A stretch of 58,150 nucleotides of DNA from the NCBI GenBank assembly GCA_903831865.1, contig CAIKZH010000003.1:1-58150 (forward strand). Direction: 5' to 3'. Below, one piece after another: positions 1 to 7,679 of this stretch (position 1 is its first letter; the number at the start of each line of letters is the position of its first letter). Below the pieces are notes generated by a model. The model was not told the origin of the DNA. It did not search any database and worked only from the letters and a program-made list of their open reading frames with translations. The translations under genes and the position numbers were made by a program. The DNA comes from an uncultured Coriobacteriia bacterium (GTDB lineage Bacteria; Actinomycetota; Coriobacteriia; Anaerosomatales; PALSA-660).

Positions 1-107
1 AGGGCTTCTACAACCCTCACCGGCGTCACTCTTCGATCGGCGACTTGTCTCCTGCAGAGTTCGAGCGGAGACTGGAGGAGCGGCGGCTTCAGGCCGTCGC
101 GTCATAG
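1..107 (+). mobile_element. IS3-family transposase OrfB, C-terminal end
   Basis: The reading frame enters from outside the window and stops with TAG at 105-107. Its translation contains FYNPHRRHSSIGDLSP followed by AEFE, the conserved C-terminal block of IS3-family OrfB (DDE integrase) transposases. The stop lies 5 bases inside the end of the methylase on the other strand, so the right end of the insertion sequence probably lies near base 120 and supplies that gene's last codons. The family matches the transposase at the right edge, but I cannot show that the two belong to the same element type. Confidence 0.8.
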
Positions 108-1151
108 ACAGCAGGTGTCAACAAGAGCGGGGCAACTCCCTACGGCCTCGTTGCGGCGCACGAGGACGTCGTAGGCGTCGAGTTCCCGCACGACGGGTTC
201 GCCGACGACCTCGTTCCCAATCATGGTGACGACCTCACACCCACCACCGTGGTCGCGACCCCACAGCCAGTAGGAGATCCCACCGCGAATCTTCACGCCC
301 GGAAACACGTCGTACAACTGCGGAAAGTCAACGAGCTTCACGAAACGGTGGTCACGCAGCATCCGCTCACGGAAGTCGTCCAGGCCCTTTCCGCCCGAGA
401 ACCACCGGGACGGCGTGATCATCACGGCATACCGCGGTTCAAGCGACAGCGCTGCCTCAACGAACAGGTTGTAGATGGGTGTCGCTGACGCACCGCCACC
501 ACCGCCGCCATCGCCGAGCTGGTACGGCGGATTGCCGATGACCACGTCGAACTGCATCGCGCCTCCAAACAACTGGGCCAACCGAGCCTTGATGTCGTCA
601 GCGTGGATGAACGCGTACGCGTGAGTTTCGAGGTCTTCGCCCCTGCCAAGGGTCTTCCTGCTCGCGCCACAGTACTCGCATCTGCCGGCGACCCATGTGT
701 GTTCGGTGCGCGCGAACCAGATGTTGCCATCGTCGCTGGTGAAGGAGCCGGCGATGGAGTGCTCACCGCTGGCGTGCTTCGAGCAATACACGCTTCGGCG
801 TGCAAGTAGGCTGGTGAGGTGCGTGATGCCGATGCCGAACACCTGGTTGGTCAGGATGTGATTGACGCGCTGCTCGAGGTCCGGCATCTCGTCAGCAAGA
901 CCCATGGTGAGGCGCCTGGTAATCTCACGGAGGAACACGCCCGACTTCGTGCACGGATCAAGGAACCTCACCGAACGATCCGCCCACATGCTCGAGCCGT
1001 TGTTGTCGGCCGCCCACGCCTCGGCGAGGTTGTCCAGCATCCTGTTGGCGAATTCAGGCGGTGTGAACACCTCATCGTTAGACAGGTTCGCGATGCACGT
1101 CAACACATCCGGGTTGCGACCGCGAAGCGAGAAGGGTTCCTGGCCGTTCAT
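102..1151 (-). CDS. Eco57I/type IIG-like adenine DNA methylase, C-terminus cut by an IS
   Basis: This 349-residue protein is a probable N6-adenine methyltransferase subunit of a restriction-modification locus. The SAM-binding motif I region (FLDPCTKSGVF) is at about residues 63-73 and the catalytic NPPY is at 207-210. A Cys/His cluster (CSKH near 123, CEYCG near 158) may bind zinc. About 140 residues follow NPPY, which is short for enzymes of this type (usually around 500 or more). The last codons come from the end of the IS3 element at 1-120, so I infer a truncation that removed part of the target-recognition region. The start overlaps the stop of the upstream methylase gene by 4 nt, so the two are translationally coupled. 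It may be inactive. Confidence 0.82.
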   Translation of the reverse strand: MNGQEPFSLRGRNPDVLTCIANLSNDEVFTPPEFANRMLDNLAEAWAADNNGSSMWADRSVRFLDPCTKSGVFLREITRRLTMGLADEMPDLEQRVNHILTNQVFGIGITHLTSLLARRSVYCSKHASGEHSIAGSFTSDDGNIWFARTEHTWVAGRCEYCGASRKTLGRGEDLETHAYAFIHADDIKARLAQLFGGAMQFDVVIGNPPYQLGDGGGGGGASATPIYNLFVEAALSLEPRYAVMITPSRWFSGGKGLDDFRERMLRDHRFVKLVDFPQLYDVFPGVKIRGGISYWLWGRDHGGGCEVVTMIGNEVVGEPVVRELDAYDVLVRRNEAVGSCPALVDTCCL

Positions 1152-1804
1152 ACCGCTCCCCTCGTGGCGCCGCCGAAGGCCGCGCTAGCAAGCTCGCTCA
1201 CCCCGGTTGTCGGGTACGTCCTCGTCGGTATGAAGATCTCGTGCTCGTCGAGGTGGGCGAAGAGCGTGCCCTCCTCACGGAACGCTGCCATCTGGGTCAG
1301 GGCGTCCAGGCGGAAGTCGCGACGCTGGAACTTGCCCTTGCCTAGGTAGCCCCACTCCGCAAAGGTGATTGGTTGGCCAGCGCTGGTGCGCATCGTCAAG
1401 GCATCACCGTGGACTAGGTTCTGAGACAGCACGTAGAAGCCGGCTCGGTAGAGATCATCCGACTCCTCGAGATTCAGGTAGTCAGACAAGATCTCCAGCA
1501 TGTTCGAACGACAATCAGCGAGGTTGTCCGCCAGGAGCTCAATCCCATAGCAACACATCAGGGCGAGAAGCGCGTATTGACGTCGCTCGAAGTTGGACTT
1601 CCCGAACTTGAGTTCGACCGCAGCAAGCTTGCGTTGAAGGATGCGGACGAGGAAGTTGCCGTCCCCGCACGCCGGCTCCAAGAAACGAGAGTCGATGCGC
1701 TCGGTCTCGTCCTTCACGAGGTCGAGCATCGCGTCAACCATCCACGCGGGAGTGAATACCTCTCCGTGGTCCGCGATACGTTGTCTTGAATTGAACAGGC
1801 TCAT
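1148..1804 (-). CDS. N6-adenine DNA methylase subunit (N-terminal type)
   Basis: This 218-residue protein has the motif GEVFTPAWMVDAMLDL at residues 14-29 and a SAM-binding loop EPACGDGNF near 43-51, as in the N-terminal half of type I/IIG adenine methylases. No NPPY motif is present; the downstream gene carries it. The pair therefore looks like a methylase split into two polypeptides. The frame is open for another 56 codons upstream, but I chose the ATG at 1804 because MSLFNSRQRI followed by ADHGEVFTP is the expected N-terminus and the upstream extension looks non-coding. It is divergent from the RAMA-nuclease gene, and the 230 bp between them (1805-2034) must hold both promoters. Confidence 0.8.
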   Translation of the reverse strand: MSLFNSRQRIADHGEVFTPAWMVDAMLDLVKDETERIDSRFLEPACGDGNFLVRILQRKLAAVELKFGKSNFERRQYALLALMCCYGIELLADNLADCRSNMLEILSDYLNLEESDDLYRAGFYVLSQNLVHGDALTMRTSAGQPITFAEWGYLGKGKFQRRDFRLDALTQMAAFREEGTLFAHLDEHEIFIPTRTYPTTGVSELASAAFGGATRGAV

Positions 1805-2034
1805 GGAATGAATCCCGTCCGGGGCGCGATAGCCGAGTTTGGATCCCACGTACGTCCGAGCGAAACCTGTGAGACGTGGTGGCTGGGGACGTTCGTCTGC
1901 ATGGTCGGATGATAGCTGGGTGAGACACTGGCCGACCAGAGTTGCCACTCTGCCGCGTTGCCTGCACCACAATTTGCTGGGTCCGGATACTTGTTCGGCC
2001 GACTCGCGAGAATCACACTCCTACGTGAATCACG

Positions 2035-2988
2035 GTGCCTCGACCCAAGGACGGGAACCCTTTGTCTCTCTTCGAGATCTCCCCCGAGTCCGGGCTTGTG
2101 CCCTTCCGCGAGCTGAAGGGCGACGACATCTACGAGAGTGAGATCGAGGATCTCTTCTGGGAGAACCCCGAGAGCTTCCTCGGCGAGCCAGTCTTCAAGG
2201 TCGCTCGCCAAGCAGTCCTTCCGACCGGGGGACGCGCCGATGCCGTCGTGATCGACAAGGACGCGAGAGTCGTTGTGGTGGAAATCAAGCGCGGCATAGA
2301 CCGTGGTCAGCTGGCACAGTGCCTAGAGTACGCTGGCTGGGCGAGGCGAACGAACCTCGACGAGCTGGCGAGCCTCTACAAGGCAGGCGTCGAGGAGTTC
2401 TTCCAGGACTGGGGAGAGTTCACTGAGAGCGACTCCCCTCGACTGGTTTCCCCAGCCCCTCGGCTTGCTCTTCTCGCTCATGGATTCGAAGGGCGCACCG
2501 AGTCCGCGCTCGAGTACTTGGCCGAGAACGGCGTCCCCATCCTGTGGGTCCCGTTGACCGTCTACTCAGATGCAACGGATCGGCAGTTCATCGACATCCA
2601 GAACGACGTCGAGCCCGCGCTTCCGCTCGCCACCGCCGAAGGCAGTTCGGCAGGAAGCCGCCAGCGCCGCGACGTCCTGCTTGAGGGACACCGGGTGACG
2701 ATAGGTGACCTGCTGGACGCGAGGTTGCTGGGCGTCGGCGAGGAGCTTGCCTGGGACCTGCCCAGGCTCGGCAAGCGCATCACCGCACACGTTGAGGACA
2801 ATGGAGCGCTCTTGCTTGGCGGAGGAGAGTCTTTCGCGTCACCTTCGGCCGCAGCAGGTGCCGCAAGGGGCGGAGCGGGGTCTTTCGACGGCTGGAGGGT
2901 GTGGCGCGCCGACGCGGGCAGGGGCGCACTACTGGATGAGCTTCGCGATCAACTCCTGTTGAGTCACGGCGCCGACAGCGAGACCTGA
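2035..2988 (+). CDS. PD-(D/E)XK (DUF91/NucS-like) nuclease fused to a RAMA domain
   Basis: The protein has 317 residues with a GTG start. Residues about 30-110 form a PD-(D/E)XK nuclease-like core: GGRADAVVID (Asp69), then VVEIKRG (Glu83, Lys85), then a helix with QCLEYAGWA, as in the NucS/DUF91 nuclease fold. Residues about 213-317 (GHRVTIGDLLDARLL, FASPSAAAGAA, DGWRVWR) match the RAMA domain, which is associated with restriction enzymes and adenine methylases and is thought to sense DNA modification. The gene is divergent from the methylase pair and is probably the cleavage or sensing partner of that locus. The domain calls rest on motif recognition only. Confidence 0.75.
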   Translation: MPRPKDGNPLSLFEISPESGLVPFRELKGDDIYESEIEDLFWENPESFLGEPVFKVARQAVLPTGGRADAVVIDKDARVVVVEIKRGIDRGQLAQCLEYAGWARRTNLDELASLYKAGVEEFFQDWGEFTESDSPRLVSPAPRLALLAHGFEGRTESALEYLAENGVPILWVPLTVYSDATDRQFIDIQNDVEPALPLATAEGSSAGSRQRRDVLLEGHRVTIGDLLDARLLGVGEELAWDLPRLGKRITAHVEDNGALLLGGGESFASPSAAAGAARGGAGSFDGWRVWRADAGRGALLDELRDQLLLSHGADSET

Positions 2989-3165
2989 CCACGGGCGAGC
3001 GAGACTTGGGGTGCTTTGGGGCTCCTGCTCGCCGAGTACTCGAAGCACCGCCGAAGAACGGTCGGCGGCCTCATGCCCGAGTCGGCGCAGCCGGACTCCC
3101 TCGGCTTTCCTGCTCGGCAGCGGTCAGGTTTGTTCCGTATCCGAGGCTCGACCCTCCGCGACTCG

Positions 3166-3390
3166 CTAGTGGATGTGCGCCTGGATCAGGTAGCCAACGA
3201 TGCCGAGGAAGGTCGTGGCGATCGCCGCGGCCGCCCAGATCACGATCCTGCGCAGATCGGCGGTCTCGGTCTTGTCAGCCTTGCACGTGAGCGCCTCATC
3301 CAGCTTCGCCTCGATCGAGGCGAGCCTGCGGTCGATGTCTGTCATGTGGGTCTCCAAGGCGGCGAGCCGCTCGATCTCCGGGGCGGTCAC
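3166..3390 (-). CDS. Small phage membrane protein, holin or XhlA-like
   Basis: This 74-residue protein has an amphipathic, probably coiled-coil N-terminal half (about residues 5-45). A single hydrophobic helix (about 49-68, VIWAAAAIATTFLGIVGYL) follows, with a short polar tail. This layout is typical of XhlA-like haemolysin/holin accessory proteins encoded beside endolysins. Its GTG start overlaps the endolysin stop by 4 nt (GTGA). It is the last recognisable gene of the leftward late operon, and the 177 bp beyond it, up to the nuclease gene, hold no gene that I can see. Confidence 0.7.
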   Translation of the reverse strand: MTAPEIERLAALETHMTDIDRRLASIEAKLDEALTCKADKTETADLRRIVIWAAAAIATTFLGIVGYLIQAHIH

Positions 3391-4112
3391 TCGGTGGCCA
3401 GCACTTCGCGCATGGTGGCCTCGTCGTGGTGCATCGTGGTCGCCTGGACCTTACACACGATGCCCTTGGTCGCGGCGCAGGCCGAGATCCGCAGGGCGGC
3501 CAGCCGGCCGCTGTAGGCAAGGAACACCTGCGTGCCGTCTGGGCGCGTGTCGGTGATCGCCGTGTCGCCCAGCGTGCGGGCCAGCGCCACGACGAGGCCG
3601 AGGTTGCCGGTCCGTTTCGTGCGGGCCGAGACCCAGTAGCCGATCGGCGCCGGGGCCGGTGCCGCTGCGTAGGGCGGGTAGCCGTAGCCGACCACGTTCA
3701 GGTACGAGCGCGTGCGACGGTAGACGCCGCCTCCGTTGACCTGAGAGCCCGCCACGCCCGAGGACGTGTTGCCCTCGATCGTCTTGATGCCCCAGGCGTA
3801 GACCGCGGTGACGATGCCGGTGTGGTTGATGCCCGCGTGCTCGCCAGAGAAGTGGTAGCCGACAATCGACCAGGGCCGCGGTCTTGTGCCGGCGAGCCTC
3901 TTGGCGGCGAACTGGTCGTGGAGCTGCTGCGCGCTCGCCGACCAGAACTCATGGCCGAATCCGGTCTGCTCGAGCACGATGGAGACGAACGAGGCGCACC
4001 ACGGCTCGCCCTGGGCGCCGAGAGCCGCTCCGAACTTCGTCAAGTTGACCGGCTTCTCGACGTAGCCCACGTAGGCCGAGGCGATGCGATCGACGTCTGC
4101 GATGTTGCGCAT
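3387..4112 (-). CDS. Phage endolysin with N-terminal CHAP amidase/peptidase domain
   Basis: This 241-residue lysis enzyme is expected to cut peptidoglycan. The CHAP-type core is visible: EPWCASFVS with nucleophile Cys39, INHTGIV with His97, and IEGNT with the Glu/Asn pair near 113-115. A proline/alanine linker (about 160-170, AAPAPAPIG) leads to a C-terminal region of about 70 residues, possibly a cell-wall-binding module. I chose the ATG at 4112 over the one at 4154 because a strong GGAGGGAG site lies about 5 bases upstream. The holin-like gene follows with a 4-nt overlap, giving a normal lysis cassette. Confidence 0.85.
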   Translation of the reverse strand: MRNIADVDRIASAYVGYVEKPVNLTKFGAALGAQGEPWCASFVSIVLEQTGFGHEFWSASAQQLHDQFAAKRLAGTRPRPWSIVGYHFSGEHAGINHTGIVTAVYAWGIKTIEGNTSSGVAGSQVNGGGVYRRTRSYLNVVGYGYPPYAAAPAPAPIGYWVSARTKRTGNLGLVVALARTLGDTAITDTRPDGTQVFLAYSGRLAALRISACAATKGIVCKVQATTMHHDEATMREVLATE

Positions 4113-4168
4113 GGCGCTCCCTCCCTGGAGCCGAACTTGGCCTTGCAAGCTCAATGGTCGCGGTGCTG

Positions 4169-4372
4169 TCAGGGGCTCGCGTTGCTTGCCGCTTCTTCGG
4201 TCCCTCGCGTCGTCACCCTCGCCAGATGCTCCGTGACGGTGGCGAGGTCGCGCCGCGCATCGTCTCGCTCGGCCTTGGCGACCGCGGACTCAAGGGACAG
4301 CGTCGCGATCTGCTGCTGCAGGTACGCGATCACCTGTCCGGCGTCCACGGTGTGCTGACTCTCTTCCGGCAT
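4169..4372 (-). CDS. Small phage coiled-coil protein
   Basis: This 67-residue protein is rich in Ala, Glu, Arg and Gln. Heptad-like spacing through about residues 12-55 suggests one continuous coiled coil. A good AAGGAG site stands 6 bases before the ATG at 4372. It lies between the tail-fibre and endolysin genes, where small lysis or tail accessory proteins are common. I recognise no domain and cannot assign a function. Confidence 0.6.
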   Translation of the reverse strand: MPEESQHTVDAGQVIAYLQQQIATLSLESAVAKAERDDARRDLATVTEHLARVTTRGTEEAASNASP

Positions 4373-4420
4373 CGGAACTCCTTCTGCGTGGACATGGTCC
4401 CGTCGTTGATGGGCGCGTCT

Positions 4421-6577
4421 CTATCCGGTGCTGCCGACCAGTGCCCACGCGCCGCCGTCGATGCTGCGTTGCAGGTGGCCCGTGGCGTTCACGTTGAACT
4501 TCACGATGTTGCCGTTCGAGGACTTGAAGATGAGCGCGTTGCTGGCGCTGGCTGACATGTCGCAGCCTCCGGCGGCGGTGAGGACGCCGGTGACGCCGAG
4601 GGTTCCCGAGACCGTCGCGCTACCTGTGACCGTGAGCGTCCCAGAAACCGTGTGCCCGGCGATCCCGCCGCTGGGGGTGAGGACGCCGGCCACACCAAGG
4701 GCGCCGCCAAGGGTGCAACCTCGCGTGCCGACTTGTGAGATGGCTCCGTTCACCGTGAGGTCAGCATTGACCGTCGCAGTCCCTATCGTCGCTGCGGAAC
4801 GCAGGTCGAGCACCGCCGCGACCTTGCCGGAGATTGCGGACGTCTGCAGGACCGCCTCGTCCAGCGTGCCCTGCGAAAACCAGACGCCGCCCGGGCTCCC
4901 GGAGGGCGGGTAGTAGTAGATGTAGCCGACGGGTACCGAGTTCGACATCTCAAGACGCTCGCCGGATGCCGCCGTTCGGAAGAGGGCGGCTGAGATCGTC
5001 CCGCCGCTGATGGACGGCGAACTCAGTGCGACGCTCGCGGAGACGTAGTCGGCCCTTATCGAGTAGAGCGACCAGTCGCCGGGGTACTGCGCGTACGTGT
5101 AGCTGCCGCCTCTGGTCTGGATGCACCGACGCATGATGCCGGTGCCGTCCCAGTACATGTCGCCGACGTTCCACGGCGTGGTGGGAGCGACGAAGAACAC
5201 CTGCGTCTGCAGGCCGCCGGCCGGGCCCTGCGGCCCCTGGATCCCTTGAATTCCCTGGCTCCCCTGGCTGCCCTGCGCACCCGCGGCACCTTGTATCAGG
5301 CTCCAGGTGTAGTCGCTGGGCGTCACGCTCTCGGTCTGCGTGAGCTTGTTGTAGGCGATCCCCATGTACGACATGCCGGTCGGTGAGTCCGTGATCCCGG
5401 CGCCCGCCGCGCTCGTGCCGTACTTAATCCAGGTGTAGGTCGGAGCGCCGTTGCTACCCGCAGGCCCTTGAATGCCCTGCGAGCCAGTGCTACCCGCCGC
5501 ACCTTGTATCAGGCTCCAGGTGTAGTCGGTTGCCGTCGTACTCTCGGTCGCGGTGAGCTTGTTGTACGCGATGCCCATGTAGGTCATGCCGACGGGCGAG
5601 TCCTGAAGCCCGGCGCCTGTCGAGCTTGTTCCGTACTTGATCCAGGTGTAGGTCGTGGCGCCGTTTGCACCGGCGGGACCCTGTATGCCCTGCGTGCCCT
5701 GCGACCCGGCTGGACCCTGTATGCCCTGCGATCCCGTGGCGCCCGTGCTGCCAGGCGCACCCGTCACGCCGACGATGCGCATGGCGCTGGACCAACCGCC
5801 CGACCCGATCTGGACCTCCATGTAGAGATCCGCGGCGGGATTGAACGCGGGGTGCCAGTTCGTCGCGCCATTGGCGCTGTACTGCGTGGACAGGCTCGCT
5901 GCCGCTCCCGGCGAGCCAGCCGGGCCCTGTGCGCCCTGCTCGCCGACGATCCGCATGGCTGCCGACCACGAGCCCGAGCCGACTTTCAGGTGCATGTAGA
6001 TGTCCGCCGAGGCGTTGAAGATCGAGTGCCACGAGGTCGACCCGTCGACGCTGTACTCGACAGACACACTCGCGCCGTCGGCCCCAGGGGCGCCGGGAGA
6101 TCCGGCCGAACCCTCGATCTGCACCGGGGTCGACCACGTCCCGACGAGCGTGCCATCAAGCGCGATGGTCGCGAGCGACATCCACAGTGGGTTGCCGTCC
6201 TCGGCGGGTGGAGAGTCCGACCACGTCGTGGGGTCGGGCCCGGTCGGCGCGGCGGGCTGGCTCGCGGAGCGGATGAAGATGTAGCTCGTGTACTGACCGA
6301 CTCCCGTGGGCAGCTTGCTCGCGGGCACGATGCCGGTGCCCGGACCGCCCTCCATCATGCCGAGCACGAGCATGTCCATGCCGCTCACGATCACGGCGAC
6401 CGTGTCTCCGACCACGGGGTAATAGGCCCCGACTCGTGGCACGCTGGGCACGACCGTGGCGGATCCCGCGATAGTGATGTCCACCGTGCGGTCGCCGACG
6501 GCACTCACCGTCGCCCATCGCAGCCGGGCACCGGCCGGGGCCGTCTTGAACGCGGAGGCCATCTCGTGAAGCTGCAT
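4421..6577 (-). CDS. Phage tail fibre/receptor-binding protein with collagen-like repeats
   Basis: This 718-residue structural protein has four parts. The N-terminal 95 residues or so look like a tail-attachment domain (RWATVSAVGDRTVDITI, then a beta-rich stretch). Next come two related beta modules of about 45 residues, each containing YS.(D/N)G.(T/S).WH and W(S)(A/S)AMRIVG. Interspersed Gly-X-Y collagen-like segments (GSQGIQGPAGSQG) separate two near-identical modules with TYTWIKYGTS. A serine/threonine/glycine-rich C-terminal region follows, probably a trimeric shaft and tip. The frame is open upstream to 6799, but the ATG at 6577 fits because it lies 5 bp after the preceding gene's stop. 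Collagen-like trimers are typical of siphovirus fibres that bind surface glycans. Confidence 0.8.
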   Translation of the reverse strand: MQLHEMASAFKTAPAGARLRWATVSAVGDRTVDITIAGSATVVPSVPRVGAYYPVVGDTVAVIVSGMDMLVLGMMEGGPGTGIVPASKLPTGVGQYTSYIFIRSASQPAAPTGPDPTTWSDSPPAEDGNPLWMSLATIALDGTLVGTWSTPVQIEGSAGSPGAPGADGASVSVEYSVDGSTSWHSIFNASADIYMHLKVGSGSWSAAMRIVGEQGAQGPAGSPGAAASLSTQYSANGATNWHPAFNPAADLYMEVQIGSGGWSSAMRIVGVTGAPGSTGATGSQGIQGPAGSQGTQGIQGPAGANGATTYTWIKYGTSSTGAGLQDSPVGMTYMGIAYNKLTATESTTATDYTWSLIQGAAGSTGSQGIQGPAGSNGAPTYTWIKYGTSAAGAGITDSPTGMSYMGIAYNKLTQTESVTPSDYTWSLIQGAAGAQGSQGSQGIQGIQGPQGPAGGLQTQVFFVAPTTPWNVGDMYWDGTGIMRRCIQTRGGSYTYAQYPGDWSLYSIRADYVSASVALSSPSISGGTISAALFRTAASGERLEMSNSVPVGYIYYYPPSGSPGGVWFSQGTLDEAVLQTSAISGKVAAVLDLRSAATIGTATVNADLTVNGAISQVGTRGCTLGGALGVAGVLTPSGGIAGHTVSGTLTVTGSATVSGTLGVTGVLTAAGGCDMSASASNALIFKSSNGNIVKFNVNATGHLQRSIDGGAWALVGSTG
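5288..5668. repeat. Two-copy internal repeat in the tail-fibre gene
   Basis: Two copies of about 168 bp, roughly 5288-5455 and 5502-5668, are separated by collagen-coding sequence. Both begin with caccttgtatcaggctccag and encode a module running from TYTWIKYGTS through MGIAYNKLT to DYTWSLIQGAAG. The copies differ at scattered positions. They could recombine to shorten or lengthen the fibre. Confidence 0.8.
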
Positions 6578-6581
6578 GGCT

Positions 6582-7667
6582 CTACACCACCTGTGTCTCT
6601 CGGGCCGTCGCTGACATTGGGTCTGCCGCGGAGAGCGGCATGGTGATCTGGTCGAGCAGATAGCGGTGCACGCTGCCGTCAGGGTGCGTGATGTCCACCA
6701 CGTCCCAGGCGTCGTGCATGGGGTTGACGACCTGCGTCCAGGCGACCTGCTCGCTCTTGCCTGTGACGCTCGCCAGCAGCGTGGCCGCGGCTGCGTCACA
6801 GGCGGCTTGCGTGGTCAGAAGTGGCGAGGAGTAGAAGTAGGGCACCATTCCGGCGGGGCCGAGGTAGTACGTCGGAGACGACGGGTCGGTGTCCCATGCC
6901 ACGCTGCGCAGCGGTGTCGCCACGCCGGTGCCCTCGCCGCTGGCCACGACCCCGGTGTAGGTCTTGTCGTAGCTGAGATGGACCGTGGAGGCGATCACGA
7001 CGGCGGCCTCGCCTCCTGAATAGGTGTAGTCGGCCTGGGTCCGCGCGAGATCCGGCGGGATCCGCAGTCGCGCGAGGCCGTTGGTGTCGAAGTAGAGGTT
7101 GAAGCCCGCGGCCTGCGCGAGGGCCTGCGCACCGGCCCACGGATCCGAACTCTCGCCGGCGTCGAGCACCACCTGCGCGGGGACCGTGGCTGCCCCGGTG
7201 TCCGTCGCGGTGAAGGCGACCGGGCAGGCACCCCAGCGGTCGTGCAGCAGGTCCGTGAGCGCCTGGGCGAGGTCGGTGCCCGCGGCGATCGTGTATGGGT
7301 CCACCAGCCGGGCGCGTGAGATGCGCAAAGAGCGGTCGGAGCCATTGAGGGTGAGACTCATCCCGGCCTCGTCGTAGTCGAGGTCGGTGACCAGGAACAC
7401 GCCGAGTGGGATGAGCGTGCCCGGGACCCCGCGAAACAGCCTGACCTCCACGCCGTAGCTGGACAGCAGGCCGTAGAACTCGGAGAGCAGCCGAGACGAG
7501 TCCGGCGAGACAGTGAGCGCGCACGTGCGCAGGACAGCCCTGGTCGCGTCGATACTCACGGATCCCGTGGAGATCGGGAGCTCGCCCAGATCGGTGTCCC
7601 CGAACCACATCTCGGCCGAGGCGATGGCAAGGTGGGAGGAGCTGATCGCGGAGACGAGATCATCCAT
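6582..7667 (-). CDS. Phage tail/baseplate hub-like protein
   Basis: This 361-residue protein lies between the tail protein at 7680-9329 and the fibre gene. It is rich in beta strands, and its first 110 residues pair strands around LRTCALTVSPDS and GVFLVTDLDYDEAGM. This resembles the small actinophage tail or baseplate hub families (DUF5047 or Gp37-like) that cap the tail tube. No catalytic motif is visible. Its stop lies only 4 bases before the fibre ATG, so the two are in one operon. The position supports a tail-tip role more strongly than the sequence does. Confidence 0.65.
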   Translation of the reverse strand: MDDLVSAISSSHLAIASAEMWFGDTDLGELPISTGSVSIDATRAVLRTCALTVSPDSSRLLSEFYGLLSSYGVEVRLFRGVPGTLIPLGVFLVTDLDYDEAGMSLTLNGSDRSLRISRARLVDPYTIAAGTDLAQALTDLLHDRWGACPVAFTATDTGAATVPAQVVLDAGESSDPWAGAQALAQAAGFNLYFDTNGLARLRIPPDLARTQADYTYSGGEAAVVIASTVHLSYDKTYTGVVASGEGTGVATPLRSVAWDTDPSSPTYYLGPAGMVPYFYSSPLLTTQAACDAAAATLLASVTGKSEQVAWTQVVNPMHDAWDVVDITHPDGSVHRYLLDQITMPLSAADPMSATARETQVV

Positions 7668-7679
7668 CGCGTTGCCCGC

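Noticed and set aside
3006-3516. Overlapping plus-strand frames over the holin and lysin genes
   Set aside because: They are antisense to coupled lysis genes, rich in Arg/Ser/Pro, and have no motif.
5288-5668. CRISPR-like repeats
   Set aside because: The repeats are long coding modules in a fibre gene. No short regularly spaced repeats with unique spacers were found in the window.
5468-6646. Plus-strand frame opposite the tail-fibre gene
   Set aside because: It is the antisense of Gly-X-Y repeats, which keeps both strands open; no ribosome site or motif.
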